DNA of 64,000 nt, taken from the NCBI GenBank assembly GCA_937995825.1, contig CALKJO010000014.1, positions 62,001-126,000 on the forward strand, written 5' to 3'. Source of the DNA: an uncultured Anaerolineae bacterium (GTDB taxonomy: Bacteria > Chloroflexota > Anaerolineae > Aggregatilineales > Phototrophicaceae). The position numbers and the translations under genes are program-made. The notes beneath the pieces are model-generated. The model saw only the letters and a list, made by a program, of their open reading frames with translations. It was not told the origin of the DNA and did not search any database. Positions 51,771 through 60,574 of the stretch are shown here, piece by piece. Within the stretch, counting starts at the first letter, position 1. Every line of letters begins with the position of its first letter.

Positions 51771-52648
51771 CCAACAGCTCATCTCTCGCCCTCGATCAAG
51801 CGAAGGCACTGCTGAACGAGCTGATCGAGGCGGCGCGCACAGGCGCAGTCATCCCGGCACGCCTGCCCGGTCAGCTTGAGGCGATTCAAGCGGCGCTCGA
51901 TCAGATCAGCGCGAGCCAGGCTGAAACGCCGCCCGCGCCGGCTGATCGAGCCGAGCTGCTTAAAGAACAGGCTTACTTCGTCTCGCACGCTGTCCACGAA
52001 CTGCGCACACCGATGACCAGCATTCGCGGCTATGCCGACATGCTCGCCAGCGAGTCGATGGGCGCAGTCAATGACCTGCAAAAGCAGTTCATCGACACTA
52101 TCCGCGCCAATTCCCGGCGCATGGAAAGCCTGCTGACCGATGTCAGCGATGCCGCCAAGATTCGCGGCGGCACGCTGCGCGTTCAGCCCAAGATGGACAT
52201 GTTCAAAAACATCGCCATGCATGTCGAGAAGCAGATGCGACCGGTCGCGGAGAGCCTCAACCGGTCGCTGGTGATCGACATCCCGCCGGGCTTGCCGCTT
52301 CTGAATGTGGATAGCGAACTGCTGACCAAGGCGCTGTGCAAGCTGGTCGAAAATGGGCTGCGCTACAGCGGTGAGGACGGCGAAGTCCGGCTGAGCGCCA
52401 GCGCCGACGGCGATCAGCTTGTGATCACAGTGCAGGACAACGGCATCGGCATGACGCCCGCCGAGATCAGCCAACTGGGGACGATCTACTTTCGGTCGGA
52501 GCATGAGGTCGTCCGGTCGCATAAAGGCAGCGGACTGGGCATTCCGGTCGTCTTCGGCATCGTCCGCCTGCTGCATGGGACGATTGAGGTGCAGAGCGAA
52601 CCGGATCAAGGGACCACCGTCACGATCAGGCTGACAGGGATGAGTTAG
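51767..52648 (+). CDS. minimal soluble histidine kinase
   Basis: A 293-residue protein with a short N-terminal helical region, a DHp domain with His77 in SHAVHELRTPMTSIRGYADM and a catalytic domain (CKLVENGLRYSGEDGE, VQDNGIGMTPAEISQLGTIY, HKGSGLGIPVVFGIVRLLHG). No sensor domain and no membrane helix, so it probably works with the preceding two-GAF kinase, whose stop it overlaps by 4 bases. Some members with this plan bind a partner through the N-terminal helices. Confidence 0.94.
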   Translation: MTNSSSLALDQAKALLNELIEAARTGAVIPARLPGQLEAIQAALDQISASQAETPPAPADRAELLKEQAYFVSHAVHELRTPMTSIRGYADMLASESMGAVNDLQKQFIDTIRANSRRMESLLTDVSDAAKIRGGTLRVQPKMDMFKNIAMHVEKQMRPVAESLNRSLVIDIPPGLPLLNVDSELLTKALCKLVENGLRYSGEDGEVRLSASADGDQLVITVQDNGIGMTPAEISQLGTIYFRSEHEVVRSHKGSGLGIPVVFGIVRLLHGTIEVQSEPDQGTTVTIRLTGMS

Positions 52649-52680
52649 ACGATCACCTAGTGGGTTTTTGCGAGGGAAGC

Positions 52681-54564
52681 ATGGCAGACTCGGCGATGAG
52701 CTATGAAGAAGCGCTGAACGTTCTGACGAAAATGAAGAACGCCGCGCCCGCCGTCGCCAAAACCAAACTCTCTGGGGTGCTCGCGCTGCTTGAGGCGATG
52801 CATCAGCGCGAGCAGGTCGCTGAATCGAAGCCGTCCACTGTCGAAGCCGAGAAAGCCGATCCAGCCGCCAGCGACAGCCGCCAGCGCAGCAGCCCACCTC
52901 AGAAATCTGAGCCTGTTCGTTCTGCGCCGATGCGTCTGCCGCTCGGCAAAACGATCGATGATATCTTTCAGGACTTTGACCCGGAGCAGTTCTCGATTGA
53001 GAGTATGCCGGCTGGCGATTCGCGCCCGGGCATCGCCCGCTCACCGGACACGTCCGAGCTGTTCGCCGATCTGCCCGAATTTCAGCCGCAGCGCGAGGTC
53101 GATCCGCGCGATTTCACGCTCGATACCGCGCTGGGCATCGATCAGGCGGCGTCACCATCCGGCGATCTGCTGGCGGTCATGGGCTTGGATGAAGAACCCA
53201 AGCCTGTGCCGGACTTATTCGCCGACATGCCGAGCGCGACCGATGATGAGGCTCCGCTGCGCGAACTGCTGACGAGTATTGCTCCCGACCTCGCCCCGCC
53301 CGCCGAAGCGCCGCCGGAGCGCACACCGCATGATCTGCGGACGCGCAGCCAGCTTCTCAAGCGCGTGGAAGCGGGCGCGCTGACGAGCGAGATCGGCGTC
53401 GAAGACGTAATCGACATGCTGCGCGAGCCAGAGCAGGCTCCAGAACAGCCGCAGGATGCCTGGAACGCGACCGCTGTGCTGCGCGATCTAGAGGTGGAGC
53501 GCAGCAGCAGCGCGCTTTGGGATGAGACGGCTGCGCTGTTTGCGCCGGAAGCGATGCGCGACACGTCGGAATTCGACCGCTTGATGGGCTGGGATGCAGC
53601 CGCCCCTGTCAGCGGCGCAGGGGACGACGCGCCTCAACCGCCGCGCTTCGGCGCAACCGACCGGCTCGAGCAGGCAGCATGGAACGCGGACTATCAGCCG
53701 CCGCCGCTGGAGAGCGTGTTTGACGGCGGCGTTAGCGCGGATGGCGGAGTCGTGCCGGACGAATACGCCGTCTATGACGCCGACGCGGTCGGCGGGCAGG
53801 AAGCGCTGGACAATCTGGTCGCCTTTGCGATGGGCGAAGCGCCGGAGCGCGGCAGCGAGGGCGATCTGCCAGGCGCGACAGCCCTGCTGACTAATGTTCG
53901 GGAAGTGCTGAAGCCGTCGCTGCTGCTGCTGCACGCGCAGACCGAGCTTTTGCGCGAGCGCGCTGTTGAAGCGCTCGACGAGCGTGACGCGGAGATGGTG
54001 CGGCTGATGCACGACAACGCCGATATGGCGCTGACGCTGCTGGAGTCGCTGGAAATGGTCATGCAGTTGAGCGAAAATGCGCTCGACCTGAACATCACTG
54101 CGTTTTCGGCGCTGAATTTGCTGCGCGATGCGGGCGAGCGGATGCAGGATCGGGCGCGGCTTTACCGCCACCGGATCACGGTCATGCTGGATCGCCGTCT
54201 GCCGCCGCTGCGTGCCGATTATCGGCGGACGCTGGCGATCCTGGTCGATCTGATGGACAACGCCGTGCGCTATACACCGGAGGGCGGGACGAGCCGGATC
54301 GCGGTCGATCATCTCGGCGGCTGTGTGTTGTTCACCGTCGCCGACAACGGCATCGGCTTGAGCGACGCCGACATGGCGTATATCGGGCAGCCGTTCTGGC
54401 GCGCGCTGCATCAGCCGCTGGTGCGGGCGCATCGCGGGACGGGCTTGAGGCTGTATCTGGCGCGGCGCGTGCTGGAGATGCAGGGCGGCGCGCTTTTTTT
54501 CAGCGGCGAACCGAACGCAGGCAGCACCTTCAGCTTCACCGTGCCGGTGGCAGCCGGGGATTAA
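52681..54564 (+). CDS. histidine-kinase-like protein without phospho-acceptor His
   Basis: A 627-residue protein from ATG 52681 (GAGGGA upstream). Residues 1-390 are acidic, low in structure and carry repeated short motifs (LFADLPEF near 127, LFADMPSA near 179, also IFQDFDPEQF). The DHp-like helix reads NVREVLKPSLLLL at 405-417, so the expected His is Arg407. The ATPase part is intact: LVDLMDNAVRYTPEGG, VADNGIGLSDADMAYIGQPF and HRGTGLRLYLARRVLEM. It may bind ATP and act as a scaffold or regulator of the two upstream kinases. It follows them by 32 bases in the same direction. Confidence 0.9.
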   Translation: MADSAMSYEEALNVLTKMKNAAPAVAKTKLSGVLALLEAMHQREQVAESKPSTVEAEKADPAASDSRQRSSPPQKSEPVRSAPMRLPLGKTIDDIFQDFDPEQFSIESMPAGDSRPGIARSPDTSELFADLPEFQPQREVDPRDFTLDTALGIDQAASPSGDLLAVMGLDEEPKPVPDLFADMPSATDDEAPLRELLTSIAPDLAPPAEAPPERTPHDLRTRSQLLKRVEAGALTSEIGVEDVIDMLREPEQAPEQPQDAWNATAVLRDLEVERSSSALWDETAALFAPEAMRDTSEFDRLMGWDAAAPVSGAGDDAPQPPRFGATDRLEQAAWNADYQPPPLESVFDGGVSADGGVVPDEYAVYDADAVGGQEALDNLVAFAMGEAPERGSEGDLPGATALLTNVREVLKPSLLLLHAQTELLRERAVEALDERDAEMVRLMHDNADMALTLLESLEMVMQLSENALDLNITAFSALNLLRDAGERMQDRARLYRHRITVMLDRRLPPLRADYRRTLAILVDLMDNAVRYTPEGGTSRIAVDHLGGCVLFTVADNGIGLSDADMAYIGQPFWRALHQPLVRAHRGTGLRLYLARRVLEMQGGALFFSGEPNAGSTFSFTVPVAAGD

Positions 54565-55028
54565 ATCCGGCTGTAGAGCCGCCCGCCGAATTCATCGACC
54601 AGCCGGTTATCGAGTTCATCAGCGTAGGCGGCGACGATGTTGATCATGCTGTTGGCCTCGTCGGCGTCCATGCCGTCAAGCGGGCGCTCGCTGAACACGT
54701 AGACCACGTCCAGATACACGCCGAGCGCCGCATCGGTCATCTGCAGGTTCAGTTCGAGCAGATGCCGGTAGAGCGGCAGCAGCCCGGTCATCGGCAGGTG
54801 GAGGATCGGCGCGAGCGCCTGCAGATAGCCAATGCCCTCGCGCTGCGTCACGTAGACTTCGATGGTGGCGGAGCCGCGCCGAAAGCTCCAGCCGTAGCCG
54901 TCCTGCACGCCGATGCGCGCCGCCGCCGGATCGACACCGATCCCGGAAAGAATCCGCTCCACCGCAGCGGCGCTGTTCTGCATCGCAGCCCCAACCGCCC
55001 GATTTTGAAATCCCCCCTGACCGATCAT
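54561..55028 (-). CDS. YbjN-domain-like protein
   Basis: A 155-residue protein similar to YbjN/type III secretion chaperone-like folds: GWSFRRGSATIEVYVTQREG, LQALAPILHLPMTGLLPLYR, LLELNLQMTDAALGVYLDVV and VVYVFSERPLDGMDADEANS. The alpha/beta layout and the LLELN-to-VV pattern fit that family; biochemical function is unknown. ATG 55028 has GAGGAG at 6-base spacing; ATG 55058 is a possible longer start. Its stop overlaps the last histidine-kinase gene by 4 bases at the 3' ends, and it is divergent from prfA. Confidence 0.85.
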   Translation of the reverse strand: MIGQGGFQNRAVGAAMQNSAAAVERILSGIGVDPAAARIGVQDGYGWSFRRGSATIEVYVTQREGIGYLQALAPILHLPMTGLLPLYRHLLELNLQMTDAALGVYLDVVYVFSERPLDGMDADEANSMINIVAAYADELDNRLVDEFGGRLYSRI

Positions 55029-55087
55029 GTGCTGCTCCTCTGCTCTGTCATTTCGCATGCGCTCTCCCACTTTGCTTCTCCGTCCAC

Positions 55088-55093
55088 TATAAT
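55088..55093 (+). promoter_or_regulatory. -10 box for prfA
   Basis: Perfect TATAAT at 55088-55093, predicted start near 55100, 29 bases before the prfA ATG. The -35 region has no consensus match. Confidence 0.5.
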
Positions 55094-55128
55094 ACAAAAG
55101 CTCATTTATCCAATCTGGCACAACCATC

Positions 55129-56199
55129 ATGTACGACAAACTGGCAGCGATTGAAGCCCGCTATGACGAACTGGAACGCCTGCTCAGCGATCCGGCGGTG
55201 CTGAGCGATTACGATAAAATCGCCGAATACAGCAAGGAACGCGCTAATATCGGCGAGATCGTTGAGGTATACCGCGATTATCAGCGTCAGATGACCGAGC
55301 TGGAAGACGCGCGGGCGCTGCTAGAGGGCGAAACCGACGCCGAACTGCGCGCGATGGCGCAGGACGAGATCGCCGCGCTGGAGCGCAGCACCGAGGCGCT
55401 GCGCGAGCGGCTCAAGCGGCTGCTGCTGCCCAAGGACAAGCGCGATGATAAGAACGTCATCATGGAGATTCGCGCTGGCGCGGGCGGCGACGAGTCGGGC
55501 TTATTCGCGGCGGACTTGTTCCGTATGTACAGTTACTACGCGCAGCGGCGCGGCTGGAAGATCGAGGTGATCGACCAGAGCGAGACCGGCATCGGCGGCT
55601 TCAAGGAGATCAAATTTGAGGTCAAAGGGGCGGGCGCATACAGCCGCCTGAAATGGGAGAGCGGCGTGCATCGCGTCCAGCGCGTGCCGGAGACAGAGAG
55701 CCAGGGGCGCGTTCACACCAGCACGGTCACCGTTGCAGTGCTGGCGGAGATGGATGAAGTCGATGTCGAGCTGGACATGAACGATGTGCGCGTGGACGTG
55801 TATCGCAGCGGCGGCGCGGGCGGTCAGTCAGTCAACACGACCGACTCGGCGGTGCGCATGACCCATATCCCGACCGGGATCGTGGTGGCGGTGCAGGACG
55901 AGCGCAGCCAGCTTCAGAACCGCATCCGCGCCAAGCAGATTCTGATCGCGCGCCTGTATGAGCTTGAACTCGAACGCCAGCGCAATGAACAGGAAAACGA
56001 GCGCCGCAGCCAAGTTGGGACGGGCGAGCGCAGCGAGAAAATCCGCACCTACAACTACCCGCAGAACCGCGTCACCGACCATCGCATCAACCTCACCAGC
56101 TACAACCTGCCCGCCGTCATGGATGGCGACCTGGACGAGTTTATCGACGCGCTGATCCTTCAGGATCAGGCGGAAAAGCTGGCGAACGCGACCGCATGA
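55129..56199 (+). CDS. prfA: peptide chain release factor 1
   Basis: A 356-residue class I release factor. The stop-codon-reading motif PxT appears as PET in [20 protein letters not shown], which marks RF1 (UAA/UAG) rather than RF2. The GGQ motif that triggers peptide release is in [20 protein letters not shown]. Normal length, with N-terminal coiled coil. No strong ribosome binding site is visible. Its stop overlaps prmC by 4 bases, the classic pair in which PrmC methylates the GGQ Gln. Confidence 0.97.
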   Translation: MYDKLAAIEARYDELERLLSDPAVLSDYDKIAEYSKERANIGEIVEVYRDYQRQMTELEDARALLEGETDAELRAMAQDEIAALERSTEALRERLKRLLLPKDKRDDKNVIMEIRAGAGGDESGLFAADLFRMYSYYAQRRGWKIEVIDQSETGIGGFKEIKFEVKGAGAYSRLKWESGVHRVQRVPETESQGRVHTSTVTVAVLAEMDEVDVELDMNDVRVDVYRSGGAGGQSVNTTDSAVRMTHIPTGIVVAVQDERSQLQNRIRAKQILIARLYELELERQRNEQENERRSQVGTGERSEKIRTYNYPQNRVTDHRINLTSYNLPAVMDGDLDEFIDALILQDQAEKLANATA

Positions 56200-57026
56200 C
56201 GGTGAAGGATGCTCTGAAGCGGGCGCGCGGGCGAGTCGCCTCGCTGGACGCGCACATCCTGCTGGCGCATGTGCTGGGCTGCGCGCGCGCTGACCTGATC
56301 GCCCACCCGGAACGCGAACTGACCGCTGATCAGGCGGCGCATTATCAGTCGCTGATCGGGCGCGCCGCTGACGGCGAACCGCTGGCATATATCTTGGGGC
56401 GGCGCGCCTGGTATGATATGGATTTATATGTCACGCCCGCCGTCCTCGTCCCGCGACCGGAGACCGAGCTGCTGCTCGAACGGGCATTGGCGTTTCTGGC
56501 AGCCTGCGCTGATGCGCCCCGGGTGATCGATGTTGGCACAGGCAGCGGCGCGCTGGCGGTCGGGGTGAAAAAGCACCATCCGCGCGCCGTCGTCCATGCG
56601 CTGGACATCAGCGCGGCGGCGCTGGGCGCAGCGCGGCGCAATGCCGCTGTCTACGCGCCGGCAGTGATCTTCCATCAGGGCGATCTGCTCACACCGCTGA
56701 TCGGCGCTGCGCCGTTCGATCTGATCATGGCAAATCTGCCCTATATCCCGTCCGAGACGGCGCGCGGGCTGCCAGTGGCAAGGCATGAGCCGCTGATCGC
56801 GCTCGACGGCGGCGCGGACGGGCTGGCGCTGATCGCGCGGCTGCTGGCGCAGATCGCAGATGGGCGTATGGCGCGCGCTGGCGGGCTGATCCTGCTGGAG
56901 ATCGGCGCGGATCAGGGCGCGGCATGTAGCGCCTTGGCGCGCGATCATCTCCCCGGCGCGGCAGTCCGTGTCTTGCCGGATTATGCCGGGTTGGATCGCA
57001 TCCTGGAAATTCAAATCGAGGTTTGA
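56196..57026 (+). CDS. prmC: release-factor glutamine N5-methyltransferase
   Basis: A 276-residue HemK/PrmC protein. The N-terminal helical domain has [40 protein letters not shown] and [11 protein letters not shown] follow. The SAM-binding domain has [20 protein letters not shown]. The substrate-Gln loop reads [11 protein letters not shown], so NPPY is NLPY, a variant known in the family. It methylates the Gln of GGQ in release factors. Overlaps prfA by 4 bases. The rho promoter begins at its stop codon. Confidence 0.95.
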   Translation: MTVKDALKRARGRVASLDAHILLAHVLGCARADLIAHPERELTADQAAHYQSLIGRAADGEPLAYILGRRAWYDMDLYVTPAVLVPRPETELLLERALAFLAACADAPRVIDVGTGSGALAVGVKKHHPRAVVHALDISAAALGAARRNAAVYAPAVIFHQGDLLTPLIGAAPFDLIMANLPYIPSETARGLPVARHEPLIALDGGADGLALIARLLAQIADGRMARAGGLILLEIGADQGAACSALARDHLPGAAVRVLPDYAGLDRILEIQIEV

Positions 57027-57051
57027 CCCACCGAAAAAAGTATGCTATAAT
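57023..57051 (+). promoter_or_regulatory. rho promoter
   Basis: TTGACC at 57023-57028, spacer 17, TATAAT at 57046-57051, preceded by TGC to give an extended -10. The predicted start is near 57058. The -35 box overlaps the prmC stop codon. Confidence 0.8.
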
Positions 57052-57057
57052 TCTTGC

Positions 57058-57201
57058 AGCGCATAGGCTTACACATACTTGCGCACTTCTCACCTGTTTT
57101 CATGAACTGAAGCCGCCTACGCTCCGCCACCTAATTTGATGCGGCTGCATGTTGTCCCTCAATCCAACTTAACGGACAGCCATTTGCCTCGCGAGACTTA
57201 C
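57058..57201 (+). other. long 5' leader of rho
   Basis: About 144 transcribed non-coding bases are predicted between the rho promoter and ATG 57202. The stretch is C-rich and G-poor in part (57085-57135) and has an in-frame ATG at 57136 that would add 22 residues. Rho genes are often autoregulated through such leaders. No classical riboswitch recognised. Confidence 0.45.
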
Positions 57202-58488
57202 ATGGACATCGTACAACTTGAACAACGAACGCTGGACGAACTCCGCCAATTGGCGCGTGAAGTCGCCATCACCGGCTACAGCCGCATGAAAAAAGGCGAT
57301 CTGATGCTGGCATTGATGCGCGATCACGCGGAAAAACAGGGATATAAGCTGCGCGGTGGTGTGCTTGAGATCGTCGATGACGGGATCGGTTTTCTGCGCG
57401 CGGAGAAGTATCTGCCCGGACCGGAGGACATCTACGTCAGTCAGACGCAGATCAAGCGCTTCAATCTGCGCACGGGCGACATGGTGATCGGGCAAGTGCG
57501 CGCCCCGAAGGACTCCGAAAAGTATTTTGGACTGCTGCGAGTCGAGTCTGTCAACGGGATGAACCCCGAAGACGCAAAAAACCGCCCCTTTTTTGAAGAC
57601 CTGACCCCAATTTTCCCCGACGAGCGCTACAATCTGGAGACTAACCCGCGCATTTTGTCGACACGCCTGCTCAATCTGATCGCTCCCATCGGGCGCGGGC
57701 AGCGCGGCTTGATCGTCAGTCCACCGAAGGCGGGCAAGACGACCGTGCTGAAAGATGTCGCCAATGCGATCAGCAAGAATTATCCCGACGTGCATCTGAT
57801 GATCGCGCTGATCGGCGAGCGCCCCGAAGAAGTGACCGACATGGATCGCTCGGTCGATGCCGAAGTGATCGCCTCCACCTTCGACGATCCGGTGCAGCAT
57901 CATGTCCGCGTCGCGGAGATGGCGCTCAACCGCGCGAAGCGGCTGGTCGAAATCCGGCGGCATGTCGTCCTGCTGGTGGACAGCATCACGCGCCTGGCGC
58001 GCGCTTATAACCTGGTCGTCCCACCGAGCGGGCGCACCCTTACCGGCGGTCTTGACCCGTCCGCCATCCATCCGCCCAAGCGCTTGTTCGGCGCGGCGCG
58101 CAATCTGGAAGAGGGCGGCAGCCTGACGATCATTGCCACCTGCCTGGTCAACACCGGCAGCAAGATGGACGACGTGATCTATGAGGAGTTCAAAGGCACG
58201 GGCAATATGGAACTGCACCTGAGTCGCAAGCTCCAGGAACGCCGTATCTTCCCCGCTTTCGACATCGAGCAGTCGTCCACGCGGCGCGAGGAGCTGCTGC
58301 TGGGTCCCGATGTGCTTCAGCGCGTTTACACGCTGCGGCGGATGTGGTCGCACTTGGCGGAAGACCCCGACTCGGGTCCGGTCGGCGCGACTGAGCGGCT
58401 GCTGAGCGAATTCCGCCAGTACGACACCAACGAGGCATTTCTGAATTCGCTTCCAGGCGCAGGCACAAACAATAACAATCGCTATTAG
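57202..58488 (+). CDS. rho: transcription termination factor Rho
   Basis: A 428-residue Rho of near-usual length. The N-terminal domain has [20 protein letters not shown]. The cold-shock-like RNA-binding domain has [20 protein letters not shown] and [20 protein letters not shown]. The ATPase has Walker [19 protein letters not shown], the Q-loop and R-loop region [20 protein letters not shown], and [20 protein letters not shown]. It is a hexameric RNA helicase that ends transcription. I chose ATG 57202 because the sequence conserved in Rho starts there. The preceding frame to 57136 could be translated too. Confidence 0.97.
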   Translation: MDIVQLEQRTLDELRQLAREVAITGYSRMKKGDLMLALMRDHAEKQGYKLRGGVLEIVDDGIGFLRAEKYLPGPEDIYVSQTQIKRFNLRTGDMVIGQVRAPKDSEKYFGLLRVESVNGMNPEDAKNRPFFEDLTPIFPDERYNLETNPRILSTRLLNLIAPIGRGQRGLIVSPPKAGKTTVLKDVANAISKNYPDVHLMIALIGERPEEVTDMDRSVDAEVIASTFDDPVQHHVRVAEMALNRAKRLVEIRRHVVLLVDSITRLARAYNLVVPPSGRTLTGGLDPSAIHPPKRLFGAARNLEEGGSLTIIATCLVNTGSKMDDVIYEEFKGTGNMELHLSRKLQERRIFPAFDIEQSSTRREELLLGPDVLQRVYTLRRMWSHLAEDPDSGPVGATERLLSEFRQYDTNEAFLNSLPGAGTNNNNRY

Positions 58489-58510
58489 GCTCAATCTGGA
58501 TCGACGCCGC

Positions 58511-59515
58511 ATGCGCCTGCATCCTCTTCAGATCGGACATCTCTACATCGACCCCCCGCTGACGCTCGCGCCGATGGCGGGGCAGACCAATCACGCTTTT
58601 CGCGTCCTGTGCCGCGCGCTGGGCGGCTGTGGACTGGTCTGCACCGAGCTGATCAGTTCGGTGGCAATTCGCTACAAGAGCCGCAAGACCGCAGCCATGT
58701 ATGACTGGACGGCGGACGAATCGCCGCTGGCGGTGCAGCTTTTCGGCGCTGATCCGGCGCTGATGGCGGAGGCAGCGCGCGTCGTTGCCGATTTAGGCGC
58801 GGACATCGTGGACATCAACATGGGCTGCTGGGTTCCCAAAGTCGCCAAGCAGGGCGCAGGCGCGGCGCTGTTGAAGGATGTCTGCGCGGCGGCGGCGGTC
58901 GTCGAGGCGGTGGTGAAGGCGGTCGATGTGCCGGTGACGGTCAAAATCCGCGCCGGCTGGGAAGAATCCAATCCGACCTGCGTGCCGTTCGCGAAAGCGG
59001 CGGAAGCAGCGGGCGTGCGGGCGATTGCCGTCCATGCGCGCTTTGCGACTCAGGGCTTTCAGGGCGTTGCAGACTGGTCGTGGATCGCGCGGGTGAAAGA
59101 CGCTGTGAGCATCCCCGTGATCGGCAATGGTGATGTCGAGACGCCGGAGGACGCGGCGCGGATGCTGCGCGAAACCGGCTGCGACGGCGTGATGATCGGG
59201 CGGGCGGCATTGGGCAATCCCTGGATTTTCCGCCATGTTCACCACTATCTGACGACCGGCGGAACCCTGCCTCCGCCGAGTCCGGCTGATAAGGCGGCGG
59301 CGGCGCTGCGTCATGCCCGCTTGACAGTCGAGACCAGCAAGCTTCCGCCGCGTCAGGCAGTTGCTGAGCTGCGCGGGCAGTTGGTCAAATATGCGGTCAA
59401 CGTGCCGAACGCGGCGCGCATCCGCGAGGCGCTGGTGCGCGCGGAGACGCTGGCGGACATCGAAGCCGCGCTCAGTCCGCTTCTGGAAGCTGAGACCGAA
59501 CACGCCTGCCCCTAA
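58511..59515 (+). CDS. tRNA-dihydrouridine synthase (DusB-like)
   Basis: A 334-residue flavoenzyme. LTLAPMAGQTNHAFRVLCRA is the FMN-binding start. The catalytic Cys is in VDINMGCWVPKVAKQGAGAA, where NxGCP is NMGCW. Further signatures: VPVTVKIRAGWEESN, IAVHARFATQGFQGVADWSW, IPVIGNGDVETPEDAARMLR and CDGVMIGRAALGNPWIFRHV. It reduces uridines in tRNA D loops using NADPH. It sits 22 bases after rho and is probably co-transcribed. Confidence 0.94.
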   Translation: MRLHPLQIGHLYIDPPLTLAPMAGQTNHAFRVLCRALGGCGLVCTELISSVAIRYKSRKTAAMYDWTADESPLAVQLFGADPALMAEAARVVADLGADIVDINMGCWVPKVAKQGAGAALLKDVCAAAAVVEAVVKAVDVPVTVKIRAGWEESNPTCVPFAKAAEAAGVRAIAVHARFATQGFQGVADWSWIARVKDAVSIPVIGNGDVETPEDAARMLRETGCDGVMIGRAALGNPWIFRHVHHYLTTGGTLPPPSPADKAAAALRHARLTVETSKLPPRQAVAELRGQLVKYAVNVPNAARIREALVRAETLADIEAALSPLLEAETEHACP

Positions 59516-59558
59516 CCATTGCTAAAGCTTGTTGAAATTGATTAAGGCTTGGCGCATC

Positions 59559-59576
59559 TCCCTTGCTAGCGAGGGA
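59559..59576. repeat. 18-base near-perfect palindrome at the surE promoter
   Basis: TCCCTTGCT-AGCGAGGGA; the two 9-base arms differ at one position (T where C would pair). It covers the -35 hexamer at 59563-59568, a typical operator position. Confidence 0.6.
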
Positions 59577-59591
59577 AGCCAGGCGTATGAT
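59563..59591 (+). promoter_or_regulatory. surE promoter
   Basis: TTGCTA at 59563-59568 and TATGAT at 59586-59591, spacer 17. The predicted start near 59598 is 26 bases before ATG 59624. Confidence 0.55.
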
Positions 59592-59623
59592 TTCATGCAC
59601 CCTGTAATCATCGGAGTTATTAA

Positions 59624-60574
59624 ATGCACGTCCATGTGGACGGCGAACCAACCGGAGTGCCGATTATGACTGAACCGAGCAGAAATCACCACAGCAGCGA
59701 AGACCGCCCCCTGATCCTCTTCACCAATGATGATGGCATCGCCTCACCTGGCTTGCGCGCCGCCGCCGAGGCATTCAGCGATCTGGGCGACATCCTGATC
59801 GTCGCGCCGCGCCAGCAGCAGTCGGGAACTGGGCGCAGCCTGCCGATCACCAGCGAGGGGCGCATTTATGAACAGACGATGACGATAGCCGGGGTTGAGC
59901 GGCTGGTCTACGCCGTCGATGGGACGCCCGCGCAGGCGGTTCAGCACGGCGTCCTCGAACTTGCGCCGCGTCTGCCGGCGCTGGTCGTCAGCGGGATCAA
60001 CTACGGCGAGAACTGCGGCAACGGCGTGACGATCTCCGGCACGGTCGGCGCGGCGCTCGAAGCCGCCAGCCTCGGCATCCCCGCGCTGGCGGTGTCGCAG
60101 GTGACGCGCACCGACCTGCATCTGACCTATTCCAGCGATGTCGATTTCAGTGCGGCGGCGGTCTTTGCGCGGCGCTTTGGCGAATGGCTGATGAACGAGA
60201 CGATCCCCGATGATGTCGACGTCCTCAAAGTGGACGTTCCGCTCGATGCCACGCCGGACACACCTTGGGTGACAACGCGGCTGTCGCGGCGGCGCGTCTA
60301 TTGGCCCACGCGACCGGAGCGCGTCGCGCTGAGCGATATCGGACGCATGGGCTATCGCTTCAACAGCGATCCGTCGCAGGCGGAGCCGGACTCGGATGTC
60401 TACATCGTGCTGCATGAGAAAAAAGTGTCGGTCACGCCGATCAGCCTCGATCTGACCTCGCGGACGGACTTATACCGCCTGCGCCAGTACCTCAGCGGCG
60501 AGCGCAAGAATGGCAAAAAGACCGCGCAGACCGAAAAACTCCGCGCAGAGGCGCGCGCCAAGATCAAGGCATGA
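59624..60574 (+). CDS. surE: 5'/3'-nucleotidase SurE
   Basis: A 316-residue SurE-family phosphatase. The metal site is at LILFTNDDGIASPGL (Asp-Asp). VAPRQQQSGTGRSLPIT carries the Ser/Thr-type ligand and VVSGINYGENCGNGVTISGT the Asn. AALEAASLGIPALAVSQ follows. It dephosphorylates nucleoside monophosphates and related substrates. The C terminus is basic (RKNGKKTAQTEKLRAEARAK). Two starts are possible: ATG 59624 (GGAG at 7 bases) and ATG 59666 (GGAG at 8 bases). It overlaps the PPC-repeat gene by 4 bases. Confidence 0.94.
   Translation: MHVHVDGEPTGVPIMTEPSRNHHSSEDRPLILFTNDDGIASPGLRAAAEAFSDLGDILIVAPRQQQSGTGRSLPITSEGRIYEQTMTIAGVERLVYAVDGTPAQAVQHGVLELAPRLPALVVSGINYGENCGNGVTISGTVGAALEAASLGIPALAVSQVTRTDLHLTYSSDVDFSAAAVFARRFGEWLMNETIPDDVDVLKVDVPLDATPDTPWVTTRLSRRRVYWPTRPERVALSDIGRMGYRFNSDPSQAEPDSDVYIVLHEKKVSVTPISLDLTSRTDLYRLRQYLSGERKNGKKTAQTEKLRAEARAKIKA

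Noticed and set aside
57169..58512. 447-residue open frame on the minus strand
   Set aside because: Antisense to rho, which is certain from its ATPase motifs.
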